From the NCBI GenBank assembly GCA_002722215.1, contig PBKX01000016.1, positions 16,927 through 61,668 on the forward strand: 44,742 nucleotides of DNA, given 5' to 3'. Under the pieces are notes generated by a model. It had not been told where the DNA came from. It ran no database searches and worked only from the letters and a program-made list of their open reading frames with translations. Numbering within the stretch: the stretch's first letter is position 1; the number at the start of each line of letters is the position of its first letter. The DNA comes from Flavobacteriales bacterium. Its GTDB lineage: Bacteria; Bacteroidota; Bacteroidia; Flavobacteriales; TMED113. Shown here piece after piece: positions 9,790 through 18,894 of the stretch. Position numbers and translations under genes: made by a program.

Positions 9790-10266
9790 ATGAAAAGATA
9801 TTATTATTTACTGTTCCTGATGAGTGCTATTTGTTTATCTCAAATACCATCAGTGGATATTAAAACGCTAGAAAATACTATTATTAACACTTCTGAATTT
9901 GAAAATAATGGTAACCCAATAGTAATTAGCTTTTGGGCAACATGGTGCAAACCATGTAAACAAGAATTAGAAAATATTCATGAAGTATATAGCGATTGGC
10001 AAGAAGAAACAAATGTAAAATTAATTGCAATCAGTATTGATGATGCAAGAAACACCTCCAAAATAAAACCTTTAGTAAATGCTAAAGGATGGGAATATGA
10101 AATATACCAAGACAGCAATCGCGAATTTGCAACTAAAATGGGCGTTAATATGATTCCACATACTTTCCTATTAAATAAGGAAAAAGAAATTGTTTGGGAC
10201 CACGTTACATATACTGATGGAGATGAAGAAGATCTCTATGAAAAAATTCTTGAATTAATTGACTAG
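9790..10266 (+). CDS. TlpA-like periplasmic thioredoxin
   Basis: This 158-residue exported thiol-disulfide oxidoreductase has a signal peptide MKRYYYLLFLMSAICLSQ and then a compact TlpA/redoxin domain with active site W52-C53-K-P-C56. A cis-Pro motif follows (VNMIPHTFLL), and the KLIAISIDD strand is typical of the family. An ATG at 9754 in the same frame would add 12 residues. I rejected it because it sits inside the terminator hairpin and would bury the signal peptide. The stop codon precedes the DUF6029 start at 10271 by 4 bp, which indicates cotranslation. The likely role is to keep cysteines of the neighbouring envelope proteins reduced or correctly paired. Location after cleavage is periplasm; no lipobox is seen. 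Confidence 0.86.
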   Translation: MKRYYYLLFLMSAICLSQIPSVDIKTLENTIINTSEFENNGNPIVISFWATWCKPCKQELENIHEVYSDWQEETNVKLIAISIDDARNTSKIKPLVNAKGWEYEIYQDSNREFATKMGVNMIPHTFLLNKEKEIVWDHVTYTDGDEEDLYEKILELID

Positions 10267-10270
10267 TCGA

Positions 10271-11932
10271 ATGTGCAAAAAAATTAGTGTCATTATTTTA
10301 TTGCTTTCTTGCAATCTCTTGAGTCAAGATTATGGAAGCCACAATATAAGTGGTAATAGCCAGCTGAATTATCAAACATTTCAGGAAGACAATACCATTA
10401 ACGCTGACAAAAGAAAACCATACACATCAGGATATACTAATTTACTATACAATTACAACCAACTGAGTATCGGGACAAGATTAGAATTATATAATAACCC
10501 TATTCCCGGCCTTACAGAATACCAGGGATATGGAATAGCAAATAAGTTTATTCAATATAATAACCGAAATATTGATGTTACAATTGGAAATTTTTATGAA
10601 GAATTTGGAAGTGGGTTAATTCTTCGAAGCTACTTTGATCCTAATTTAGGTATAGACAACTCTATTAACGGATTCCGATTAAAGATTACATCTCCAAAAC
10701 ATGGAATATATTGCACCACATTAATTGGGCATCAAAAATCATACTGGGAATATAGCAAAAGTTTGATTCGAGCAATAAATTTAGACATAGGGTTAAATGA
10801 TTTTTTATTAAAGGATTGGGAATCTATAATTAATCTAGGGGGTAGTTTTGTAACAAAAAAAGAAGTTGATAATGACCCTATATATATATTGCCTGCAAAT
10901 ATTGGAGCGTTTAATGGGCGCATTAGCATAACTAAAAAAAACACTTCCGTAAATTTAGATTATGCATATAAAATTAATGACCCAAATGCTGAGAATAATT
11001 ATATCTATAAAAATGGGAATGCTGTGATTCTAACTACTAATTATTCTAAAAAAGGGCTTGGGGTTTCATTTGGCGCAAAGAGAATTCAAAATATGAGTTT
11101 TCGGAGTGAAAGAAATGCTATTTTACAAGATTTAAATATTAACTACATTACTCCATTTACTAAACAACAAGCCTATTCTTTAGCAACAATATACCCATAT
11201 TCTAGTCAGGCAAATGGAGAAATGGGTCTGCAATTTGATTTTTATTATACAGTTCCTAAAAAATCGAAAATTGGGGGGAAATACGGCACCCAAATTAATA
11301 TCAATTTTTCTAATATGTTTAGTATTAACAAAACCCTCGCTAGCGATGCTGAAGTACTAAATCAAAGTGGAACAGTTGGTTATGATTCTAATTTTTGGCA
11401 ATTAGGAGAAGATCAATTATTTCAAGAATTTAATATTGAAGTCAGTAAAAAAATTAATAGAAATCTAAAATTAATAGGAACATATATTGATCTAATCAAT
11501 AATGATAAAATTCTTAAATCCCAATCGATACCTGAAAACAAACAACACGAAATCATAAAGGCAAAAATTGTCATATTAGAGTCAATCATAAAGACAGGCT
11601 CTATAAAATTTCCATTATTCAACAAACCTGCTAGAACATCTATCAGAACTGAAATACAACACCTATATACTGAACAACATTTTGGAAATTGGGCAATGGG
11701 CCTAATAGAGTATAAAATTTCAAAATTATTTTTCTCTGTACAAGACTTATATAATTACGGCTATAGCGAAAAACCTCATTATTATTCTACATCCATTGGT
11801 TATAATCAGGGAGCACATAGAATAGCAATAACTTACGGAAAACAAAGACAAGGATTATTTTGTGTCGGGGGAGTGTGTAGAGAAGTGCCTGCATCAAATG
11901 GGTTTTTAATTAGTTTAACGAGTTCATTTTAA
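10271..11932 (+). CDS. DUF6029-type predicted outer membrane beta-barrel protein
   Basis: This 553-residue exported protein has a signal peptide (MCKKISVIILLLSCNLLSQ). The rest is almost entirely alternating beta segments with aromatic girdle residues, ending in a C-terminal strand GFLISLTSSF typical of an outer membrane barrel. It resembles the DUF6029 family, which in Bacteroidota is often found next to Omp28-type genes (recalled, not searched). The N-terminal region (LYNNPIPGLTEYQGYGIANK and then VTIGNFYEEFGSGLILRSYF) is the most family-like part. A Cys pair, C531-V-G-G-V-C536, sits in the last hairpin. A TTG 12 bp upstream is in frame, but the ATG starts exactly at the signal peptide. It is in one operon with the TlpA-like gene (4-bp gap) and the Omp28 gene (3-bp gap). 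Function is unknown. Confidence 0.75.
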   Translation: MCKKISVIILLLSCNLLSQDYGSHNISGNSQLNYQTFQEDNTINADKRKPYTSGYTNLLYNYNQLSIGTRLELYNNPIPGLTEYQGYGIANKFIQYNNRNIDVTIGNFYEEFGSGLILRSYFDPNLGIDNSINGFRLKITSPKHGIYCTTLIGHQKSYWEYSKSLIRAINLDIGLNDFLLKDWESIINLGGSFVTKKEVDNDPIYILPANIGAFNGRISITKKNTSVNLDYAYKINDPNAENNYIYKNGNAVILTTNYSKKGLGVSFGAKRIQNMSFRSERNAILQDLNINYITPFTKQQAYSLATIYPYSSQANGEMGLQFDFYYTVPKKSKIGGKYGTQININFSNMFSINKTLASDAEVLNQSGTVGYDSNFWQLGEDQLFQEFNIEVSKKINRNLKLIGTYIDLINNDKILKSQSIPENKQHEIIKAKIVILESIIKTGSIKFPLFNKPARTSIRTEIQHLYTEQHFGNWAMGLIEYKISKLFFSVQDLYNYGYSEKPHYYSTSIGYNQGAHRIAITYGKQRQGLFCVGGVCREVPASNGFLISLTSSF

Positions 11933-11935
11933 ATT

Positions 11936-12811
11936 ATGAAAAAAAGAATACCTGCAATTTTGTTAATTATTTTATTATGCTGGATATCATGTGATAAAAT
12001 AGAGCCACCATATATAGAAGCCGGAAATCAGAGCGCGGAAAAAACTATATTAATTGAAAAGTTTACTGGGCATAAATGTAGTAATTGTCCAGAAGCAAGC
12101 AGAAAAGTAGATGAATTAAAGGATTTTTATAAAGACAATTTAATTTCTATTGCCATACATCCTGGGGCATTAACAGAATTCACTGGCATTGATGAAAATT
12201 ATCCGTATGATTTCACAACTAATGCTAGTGATTTAATTGCAACTGATATGGGAGCTAGTTTCCTCCCTCTTGGAACTGTAAATAGAGTGGCCGGTGGAAT
12301 TTCTAATAGATGTTTTACAAAAGATGAATGGGCACAAGAAATAGATAATTTATTATATGATGATGATGGGAACCCCTTGGAAAAAAACATCGATTTTAGC
12401 ATAAACACCTCATTAAATGAGTTAAATAAAGAACTTACTATTCAAACTAATATTATCCTACTAAACAATCTAGAAACTAATTATAATTTATGTCTTGTAA
12501 TAATAGAAGATGGAATTATTTCTCCACAAGATGATGGAAGTGAAACAATTCAAGATTATGAACATAATGATATTTATAGATCTGCTGTAAATGGGGCATA
12601 TGGAGAAAATATAACCAAATTTGCTTTTGTTAGCCTAGAAGGACAATCCGGATATCAAGCAACACACACCTTAATATTTAATGAAGATGCTAATGTTAAT
12701 TGGACAAATGATTGGAATAATATAAATAATTGTGCTGTATTAGCATATGTTTATAATACGGAGACCTTGGTTATTGAGCATGTTCAAAAACATCATATTA
12801 TTCATGAATAA
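11936..12811 (+). CDS. Omp28-type outer membrane lipoprotein with thioredoxin-like CxxC
   Basis: This 291-residue predicted lipoprotein has the signal MKKRIPAILLIILLCWIS followed by Cys19. The mature part starts with a thioredoxin-like stretch, ILIEKFTGHKCSNCPEA, where C48-S-N-C51 is the redox-type motif. ISIAIHPGALTEF and FLPLGTVNR follow (the latter is the cis-Pro region). This layout is characteristic of Omp28 proteins of Bacteroidota, first described as an outer membrane antigen of Porphyromonas gingivalis. The C-terminal half (about 155-291) is a beta-rich domain with LCLVIIEDGIISPQ and a HNDIYRSAVNG segment. It is the third gene of the tlpA-like operon, and its stop codon overlaps the start of the next gene. 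The substrate is unknown; disulfide handling for the adjacent barrel is inference. Confidence 0.83.
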   Translation: MKKRIPAILLIILLCWISCDKIEPPYIEAGNQSAEKTILIEKFTGHKCSNCPEASRKVDELKDFYKDNLISIAIHPGALTEFTGIDENYPYDFTTNASDLIATDMGASFLPLGTVNRVAGGISNRCFTKDEWAQEIDNLLYDDDGNPLEKNIDFSINTSLNELNKELTIQTNIILLNNLETNYNLCLVIIEDGIISPQDDGSETIQDYEHNDIYRSAVNGAYGENITKFAFVSLEGQSGYQATHTLIFNEDANVNWTNDWNNINNCAVLAYVYNTETLVIEHVQKHHIIHE

Positions 12812-13418
12812 AATTGTTGTCTTTTTTTTTATTTTGGCATCAAATTTTTGCTATAGTCAAGACTTCAATGCAGGCACTATTATTGGGATAAACACCAGTC
12901 AAGTATCAGGTGATAATTTATCCGGATTCAATAAATTGGGGCTTAGAATCGGTGGATTTGTAAATCGGAAATTCCGACATTTTGATGGACAAATAGAATT
13001 ACAATACATAAACAAAGGTAGTCGAGAACTAATTGAACAAAACACATATAACGAAGGCTATAAGTTTCAAGTCAATTATATAGAAATACCTATTTCAATG
13101 AAAAAAAACATATATAAAAACAGTCATGTTGAATTAGGATTTTCCATAGGACATCTACTCAATTGGATTGAAGAATACGATGGAATTGATAATTATGGAA
13201 TTGATATAAAAAAAATTGAATATAGTTGTCATATAGGATTTCAATATAAAATTAATCCGAATCTATATTTTAACAGCAGACTCTCTAATTCCCTTTCCCC
13301 GATAAGACCACACTCTTTGAATCAACATAATTCAGATTCTAATGTATATCAATGGAATAGAGGACAGTATAATACATCTATATCTTTTGTAATAAAGTAT
13401 TATTTTCTTAAAAAATAG
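12804..13418 (+). CDS. PorT-like outer membrane beta-barrel protein
   Basis: This 204-residue exported protein has a signal peptide [19 protein letters not shown] followed by a short 8-10-strand barrel of the outer-membrane-protein beta-barrel type often annotated as PorT family ([17 protein letters not shown] at the start, then [20 protein letters not shown], and a final [11 protein letters not shown] strand). The start chosen is the ATG at 12804, which overlaps the Omp28 stop by 8 bp. An upstream in-frame ATG at 12747 would put 19 residues of Omp28-overlapping sequence ahead of the signal peptide. The 3' end overlaps the convergent ruvB 3' end by 11 bp. PorT proper is a T9SS component, but this broad family includes many unrelated barrels, so no T9SS role is claimed. 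Confidence 0.75.
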   Translation: MNKIVVFFFILASNFCYSQDFNAGTIIGINTSQVSGDNLSGFNKLGLRIGGFVNRKFRHFDGQIELQYINKGSRELIEQNTYNEGYKFQVNYIEIPISMKKNIYKNSHVELGFSIGHLLNWIEEYDGIDNYGIDIKKIEYSCHIGFQYKINPNLYFNSRLSNSLSPIRPHSLNQHNSDSNVYQWNRGQYNTSISFVIKYYFLKK

Positions 13419-14424
13419 TTTGCTGATTACCGGGTCGTATTTTTCCTAAAAAATCATACGCACTTTGTGTCACTTGTCGCCCCCTTGGTGTCCTTTCTAA
13501 ATAACCCTGTTTAATTAAAAACGGCTCATATAATTCTTCAATCGTATTTGCTTCTTCTCCAACAGCGGTTGAAATTGTTGTTAATCCAACAGGTCCACCT
13601 TTAAATTTTTCAATCATACAGTTAAGTATTTTCTTATCCATTTGATTAAGCCCATTTTTATCCACATTAAGAGAGTTTAGGGCCATGTCTGTAATGGCCA
13701 TATCAATATCACCATTACCTTTTACGAGAGCAAAGTCTCTAATCCGACGAAGTAGTGCATTGGCAATTCGTGGGGTACCTCTACTTCTACTAGCTATTTC
13801 TGAAGCAGCCTCCTTACTTATTCCAACTTCTAAAATACTTGAAGACCTTAGGATAATAGAACTTAAAACATCTGAGTCGTAATACTCTAACCTAGAGGTG
13901 ATCCCAAATCGATCTCGAAGTGGAGATGATAAAAGTCCCGCCCTAGTGGTTGCGCCAATTAAAGTGAAATGATTTAAATTAATTTGTACTGAGCGAGCGC
14001 TCGGACCACTCTCAATCATAACATCAATTCGAAAATCTTCCATTGCAGAGTATAAATACTCCTCGATGACCGTACTCAATCGATGTATTTCATCAATAAA
14101 TAGGACATCTCTATCTTCTAAGCTTGTCAATAATCCAGCTAAATCACCCGGTTTATCTAGCACTGGACCAGATGTTATTTTTAAATTAGACCCTAGTTCA
14201 TTTGCTATAATATTTGCTAATGTTGTTTTTCCAAGTCCAGGTGGACCATATAATAACACATGATCCATACCCTCACCTCTCCTATTAGCTGCTTCAACAA
14301 AGATTTCTAAATTAGAAATAACATTTTTTTGCCCAGCAAAATCTAAAAATTGACTAGGCCTTAATTTATTTTCAAATTCTTTATCTAATGAATTATACTG
14401 ATTTGGTTTTTCTTTCTCCTCCAT
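13408..14424 (-). CDS. ruvB: Holliday junction DNA helicase RuvB
   Basis: RuvB is the hexameric AAA+ motor that drives branch migration with RuvA. The 338-residue length is typical. Walker A GPPGLGKT is at 60-67, Walker B LFIDEIH near 108-114, sensor-1 GATTRAG and the arginine-finger region LRDRFGI follow, and the C-terminal winged-helix domain includes [16 protein letters not shown] and [12 protein letters not shown]. It lies 56 bp downstream of coxA and is probably the last gene of the respiratory operon, an arrangement I recall from other Flavobacteriales. Its last 11 bp overlap the convergent PorT-like gene. Confidence 0.97.
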   Translation of the reverse strand: MEEKEKPNQYNSLDKEFENKLRPSQFLDFAGQKNVISNLEIFVEAANRRGEGMDHVLLYGPPGLGKTTLANIIANELGSNLKITSGPVLDKPGDLAGLLTSLEDRDVLFIDEIHRLSTVIEEYLYSAMEDFRIDVMIESGPSARSVQINLNHFTLIGATTRAGLLSSPLRDRFGITSRLEYYDSDVLSSIILRSSSILEVGISKEAASEIASRSRGTPRIANALLRRIRDFALVKGNGDIDMAITDMALNSLNVDKNGLNQMDKKILNCMIEKFKGGPVGLTTISTAVGEEANTIEELYEPFLIKQGYLERTPRGRQVTQSAYDFLGKIRPGNQQTIF

Positions 14425-14480
14425 ATAATTTGATGTACATAAACAAGTTATGAATTAATTAAAAGAAAAACTATAAATTA

Positions 14481-16238
14481 TTAGTGATGTTCTTCCTCGC
14501 CTTTCTTTAAGGGGACTGTTTGAGGCACAAAATCATCATCCATTCCTGGCTTAGAATAATCATATGCCCATCTGTGAACAGCTGGTATTTCACCTGACCA
14601 ATTACCATGAATTCTCTCAACTGGAGCAGTCCACTCTAGAGTGTTAGATTTCCAAGGATTTTGTGGTGATGGTGTTCCTCTAAAAATACTATAAAAGAAA
14701 TTAAAAAAGAATACGACTTGTATTAATGCTCCAGCTATAGCAAAAAAACTAACTATTTCATTAATATCAACTAAATTATCAAACATCGGGAATGCACTAT
14801 TCGAATAATAACGCCTTGGCAGTCCTGCCATCCCTAAAAAGTGCATGGGAAAAAATGTTCCATAAGCACAAATGAATGTACCCCAAAAATGGATATAGCC
14901 TAATTTTAAATTCATTAACCTGCCATACATTCTAGGGAACCAATGATAAACACCAGCAAGCATCCCAAAAATAGCAGACAATCCCATTACAATATGAAAA
15001 TGTGCAACAACAAAATAGGTGTCATGAACATTAATATCTAATGCACTATCACCTAAAATTAAACCTGTTAAACCTCCAGTAATAAAGGTAGATACTAGTC
15101 CTATTGAAAATAACATGGCTGGAGTAAATTGCAAATTGCCTCGCCATAAAGTGGCTATATAGTTAAACACTTTAATAGCAGAGGGAATAGCAATTAATAA
15201 TGTTGTAAAAACAAAGACTGAACCCAAAAATGGATTCATCCCAGTAATAAACATATGATGTCCCCAAACAATAAATGATAAAAATGCAATTGCTAATATA
15301 GAGCCTATCATTGCTCGATAACCAAAAATAGGCTTTCTTGAATTCGTTGCAATAATTTCAGAAGTTAAACCCAATGCTGGTAATAAAACAATATAAACTT
15401 CTGGGTGGCCTAAAAACCAAAATAAATGCTGAAACAAAATAGGGTTACCTCCTGCATGAGATAATACTTCTCCTTGGACAAGTATATCAGACAAATAAAA
15501 ACTTGTTCCAAAACTTCGATCAAAAATTAATAATAATGCTGCTGATAATAATACAGGAAACGATAAAACACCTAAAATTGCTGTCACAAGCAATGCCCAG
15601 ACAGTCAGAGGAAGTCTTGTCATAGACATGCCTGTTGTCCTTAAATTTAACACAGTAACAATATAATTTAATCCACCCAATAAAGAGGACACAATAAATA
15701 AAGTCATACTAACCAACCATAAGGTCATACCAAGACCTGACCCAGAAATAGTTTCTGGCACAGCGCTCAAAGGAGGATATATTGTCCAGCCTGCAGATGC
15801 TGGTCCAGATTGAACAAACAAAGAAATAATCATTACAACACAAGATGCAAAAAAGAACCAGTATGAAAGCATGTTTAAAAAGCCAGAAGCCATATCACGA
15901 GCACCTACTTGAAAAGGCAATAATAAGTTTGCAAATGTACCACTTAAACCTCCTGTTAATACAAAAAAGACCATTATGGTCCCATGTATGGTAACTAACG
16001 ACAAATAAATGTCTGGACTCATCACTCCTCCTTCAGCCCATCTACCTAAAAAAGTGCTTAATATACTGTTTGATTCACCTGGATTAGCAAGTTGTATTCT
16101 AAATAATGCCGACATAACCATTGCAATAACACCCATGACCATACCAGTAATCAAAAATTGTTTTGATATCATTTTATGATCCAAACTAAAAACATATTTT
16201 GAGAAAAAATTTTCTTTGTGATGTCCGTGTTCACTCAT
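14481..16238 (-). CDS. coxA: Cytochrome c oxidase subunit I (aa3-type, A1-like)
   Basis: This is the catalytic subunit of the haem-copper oxidase that reduces O2 to water and pumps protons. It has 585 residues with about 12 membrane helices and no fused subunit III. Visible ligands and channel motifs: the low-spin haem His in TIHGTIMVFF; the CuB/cross-link region HLFWFLGHPEVYIVLLP, where the Glu in HPEVY marks an A1-type enzyme with the Glu-ended D-channel; the two CuB histidines in WGHHMF; and HDTYFVVAHFHIVMG holding the haem a and a3 ligands. The D-channel Asp/Asn region is GARDMASGFLNMLSYW. It is the last cox gene after coxB (20-bp gap). Subunits III and IV are not in this window. Confidence 0.97.
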   Translation of the reverse strand: MSEHGHHKENFFSKYVFSLDHKMISKQFLITGMVMGVIAMVMSALFRIQLANPGESNSILSTFLGRWAEGGVMSPDIYLSLVTIHGTIMVFFVLTGGLSGTFANLLLPFQVGARDMASGFLNMLSYWFFFASCVVMIISLFVQSGPASAGWTIYPPLSAVPETISGSGLGMTLWLVSMTLFIVSSLLGGLNYIVTVLNLRTTGMSMTRLPLTVWALLVTAILGVLSFPVLLSAALLLIFDRSFGTSFYLSDILVQGEVLSHAGGNPILFQHLFWFLGHPEVYIVLLPALGLTSEIIATNSRKPIFGYRAMIGSILAIAFLSFIVWGHHMFITGMNPFLGSVFVFTTLLIAIPSAIKVFNYIATLWRGNLQFTPAMLFSIGLVSTFITGGLTGLILGDSALDINVHDTYFVVAHFHIVMGLSAIFGMLAGVYHWFPRMYGRLMNLKLGYIHFWGTFICAYGTFFPMHFLGMAGLPRRYYSNSAFPMFDNLVDINEIVSFFAIAGALIQVVFFFNFFYSIFRGTPSPQNPWKSNTLEWTAPVERIHGNWSGEIPAVHRWAYDYSKPGMDDDFVPQTVPLKKGEEEHH

Positions 16239-16258
16239 AATTATTTGGTTTTTTTTAA

Positions 16259-17392
16259 TTATAAATTTGAAATTCTAGTATTATTTTGAGTTTCCATCCA
16301 TGCATTATATTCTTCTTCTGTTTCGACTATCACTTTCATTTGCATATTATAATGAGCATTTCCACAAATCTTATTACATAACATAACATATTCAAATGAT
16401 TCATCATTCAATTCTTTTTTCATATCAACAGTTGTAATTGTTGGTGTAAAAGCAAATTGTGTTGTTGTGCCTGGGACACAGTTCATCTGAACTCTAAAAT
16501 GAGGAAGATACGCAGAATGAATCACATCTTGTGATCTAAACTTAAATAAAACTTTTTTACCTACTGGAAGATGAAGCTCTTTTGTGACAACATCATCTTC
16601 TGCTGACAATAATTTATCCATTGGTGTGGTGATAAAATATGTAATCAGTGTTTTTTTCTGTTTTTCTAATTTATCAATTTTTTTAGTGATTAATTTTTTC
16701 TCAGCAGGATTTTCACTACTCTTCAAATCTAAATTTAAATTGATGATTTTTTTTTCAATCGCTGAAATTTGATTTTCTTTAGTTTTCTGAGAAATAACCC
16801 CCAGTTCATTTTTACCCCCAACAAATCGTACATCAGCTCGACCTAACTTATTATCATCACCCGCATATCTTGCTGTCCAACTAAATTGCTTAGCATAAAT
16901 TTCGATAACCATTGCATCTGATATATCTTGATTTACGATTTTACCCCAAACTACCAATCCATAACTTATCAATGCCATTAGGACAACAGCTGGGATTGCT
17001 GTCCAGAAAAATTCTAGCTTATTATTATGTGTAATATAACTTGCTTTTTTATCTTCTTTTCCTCTATAAAAAAATGCTATCCCAAATAACATGGGTGTCA
17101 AGATTAAAAAAACAACAATAATTAATCCCATCGTTGTATCCCATAAATTATCTATAATGGGACCATGTTCCGAAGCGGCAACTTGTAGTGTTTCATCCAT
17201 CCACTCTGCTCTTTGCCAAAAGAAAAATGCTAATAGCCCTATACCACTCAATAATAATAGTACACCATTAATATGGTTAGATCTATCACTAACTTCATTT
17301 TTTGTTTTTGTAATCAGATTAGAAAGCTCGAAAATTCTAACAACTTGAGCAACAAAAACAATAGCAACTAAAACAATTAATACTTTTATCAT
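16259..17392 (-). CDS. coxB: Cytochrome c oxidase subunit II with a coiled-coil insertion
   Basis: This is the electron-entry subunit of the oxidase, carrying the CuA site. The 377-residue protein starts with extra hydrophobic helices (about 1-23, 42-61 and 90-110) before the usual second helix of the family (about 128-150, FFWTAIPAVVLMALISYGLV). The cupredoxin domain holds HSAYLPHFRVQMNCVPG and the CuA ligands in CNKICGNAHYNMQM near residues 343-356. Residues about 198-251 form a Lys/Glu-rich, coiled-coil-like insertion (EKKIINLNLDLKSS then KKIDKLEKQKKTL) between the early cupredoxin strands. I do not recall this from standard subunit II sequences. No C-terminal cytochrome c domain is present. 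It is flanked by actF (14-bp gap) and coxA (20-bp gap). Confidence 0.96.
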   Translation of the reverse strand: MIKVLIVLVAIVFVAQVVRIFELSNLITKTKNEVSDRSNHINGVLLLLSGIGLLAFFFWQRAEWMDETLQVAASEHGPIIDNLWDTTMGLIIVVFLILTPMLFGIAFFYRGKEDKKASYITHNNKLEFFWTAIPAVVLMALISYGLVVWGKIVNQDISDAMVIEIYAKQFSWTARYAGDDNKLGRADVRFVGGKNELGVISQKTKENQISAIEKKIINLNLDLKSSENPAEKKLITKKIDKLEKQKKTLITYFITTPMDKLLSAEDDVVTKELHLPVGKKVLFKFRSQDVIHSAYLPHFRVQMNCVPGTTTQFAFTPTITTVDMKKELNDESFEYVMLCNKICGNAHYNMQMKVIVETEEEYNAWMETQNNTRISNL

Positions 17393-17406
17393 TTTTTCAA
17401 TTATTA

Positions 17407-18894
17407 TTAAATATGATGATGTTTGCTTTCTATTAACATTGGATGATTTTTTTGATCAAGTGGAACTTTACTTAAAGCACGTAGAACCACAAATGTAAAA
17501 AAGCCAACATAGCCCAAAAAGGTTCCGATTTCTACAAACCCTAAATGCCAATGTGTTCCAACTGTACCAGGCATAATCATAACAAAAACGTCAATAAAAT
17601 GACCAATTAAAATTAATATCGCAACAAATAAGACCTGCCCTTTTAATCTTTTTGCTGCTCTATCCTGTATTAACAACATTGGTGTCATAAAATTCAAAAT
17701 TAATGCTACTATGATTAGAATATGATATGACTCAAACCTAATTAAGTAATATGTAACTTCCTCTGGGATATTAGAATACCAAATCAACATATATTGAGCA
17801 AACCATAAATAAGTCCAGAAAATACTAAATGCTAATAAATATCTTCCAAAGTCATGCATATGATTCTCATTTACATTTTCCAAATAACCACTATATTTTA
17901 AATGAATAGTAATGATAGCAATCACTGCACATGCCGAGACAAAAAATGATGCAAAACTATACCATCCAAAAAGAGTACTAAACCAATGAGTATCTATTGA
18001 CATAATCCAGTCCCATGCTCCTGTTGAAGTCGTTATAGCCGCAAAGACAATAAACATGGCCGAGAGTGCAAACATTTTATTATGCCACTTCAATCCTCCT
18101 TCTTTATCTTCATTTAATGAATATCTTCGTAATAAGAAAGCTACTAAACACCAACCCAATAAATAGATAATAGCTCTAATAATGAAAAAAGGAATATTTA
18201 AATATGCGGTTTTTCCATCTATGATATAATCATATTTTTTATTTTTTACAACTCCAGCAACCTTTTCATCTGTGTACTGAGGATGATCTGTGCCGATTGT
18301 ATTCTCGTATACATACTCATATGTTAAAGATGAATCCATCCAATGATAAGTGTGATGCCAATGTAAAGCGCCTGTTATTATGATAAATAACATAATTGCC
18401 CCACCAAAAGGTAAAAACGAACTTACAGCCTGAGGAATACGAAGCAATGAGGCTGACCAGCCAGATTGAGAAATATATTGAACTGCTAACCAAACTAAAC
18501 CGCCCAACGAAATCATTAAGAAAAATAAATTACTCACAAATAAACTAGACCAAGGTCTTTGTTTTTTAGCATGAAAATAATGCTTAGTTCTGTAAATCAC
18601 ATCATCTATTGATTGAGCATTTGCAATTTCTTCTTCAGAAAAATGACAATGGAATTCTTTTTCTATTGCATGAAATAAATGTGAAAATTTATACACTGAA
18701 GAAGCATGATGTTTATCTTTTTTTATCTTATTTTTATTAGATAAACCTTTGTATAATTCTTTTACTTTTACTTTAATTTCCGCATCTGAATAATGTGTCT
18801 TTGATGCAGAATAAAATCCGTAGCCTATCGCAACAATGCCAATCGCAATTAACGCAAAACAGATTGATTTAGTATTTTGTGTAAATGTGTACAT
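17407..18894 (-). CDS. actF: Alternative complex III membrane subunit ActF
   Basis: ActF is an integral membrane subunit of alternative complex III, the quinol:cytochrome c or oxidase oxidoreductase that replaces the bc1 complex. It has 495 residues. A first helix lies near 10-30, then a soluble His/Lys-rich segment (about 40-115, with KHHASSVYKFSHLFHAIEKE), then about nine more helices. Its ActC/NrfD-like fold includes WHHTYHWMDSS, IDTHWFSTLFGWYSFASFF and a C-terminal GHFIDVFVMIMPG. The start codon follows the actE stop with no gap. It ends KHHHI just before coxB, consistent with a physically coupled ACIII-aa3 supercomplex as known from Flavobacterium. Confidence 0.93.
   Translation of the reverse strand: MYTFTQNTKSICFALIAIGIVAIGYGFYSASKTHYSDAEIKVKVKELYKGLSNKNKIKKDKHHASSVYKFSHLFHAIEKEFHCHFSEEEIANAQSIDDVIYRTKHYFHAKKQRPWSSLFVSNLFFLMISLGGLVWLAVQYISQSGWSASLLRIPQAVSSFLPFGGAIMLFIIITGALHWHHTYHWMDSSLTYEYVYENTIGTDHPQYTDEKVAGVVKNKKYDYIIDGKTAYLNIPFFIIRAIIYLLGWCLVAFLLRRYSLNEDKEGGLKWHNKMFALSAMFIVFAAITTSTGAWDWIMSIDTHWFSTLFGWYSFASFFVSACAVIAIITIHLKYSGYLENVNENHMHDFGRYLLAFSIFWTYLWFAQYMLIWYSNIPEEVTYYLIRFESYHILIIVALILNFMTPMLLIQDRAAKRLKGQVLFVAILILIGHFIDVFVMIMPGTVGTHWHLGFVEIGTFLGYVGFFTFVVLRALSKVPLDQKNHPMLIESKHHHI

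Noticed and set aside
12747-12803. Upstream ATG for the PorT-like gene
   Set aside because: It lies deep inside the Omp28 coding sequence and would put non-signal residues ahead of a proper signal peptide.
12804-13418. True PorT, a T9SS component
   Set aside because: The sequence fits only the broad small-barrel family. No feature specific to PorT could be confirmed by eye.
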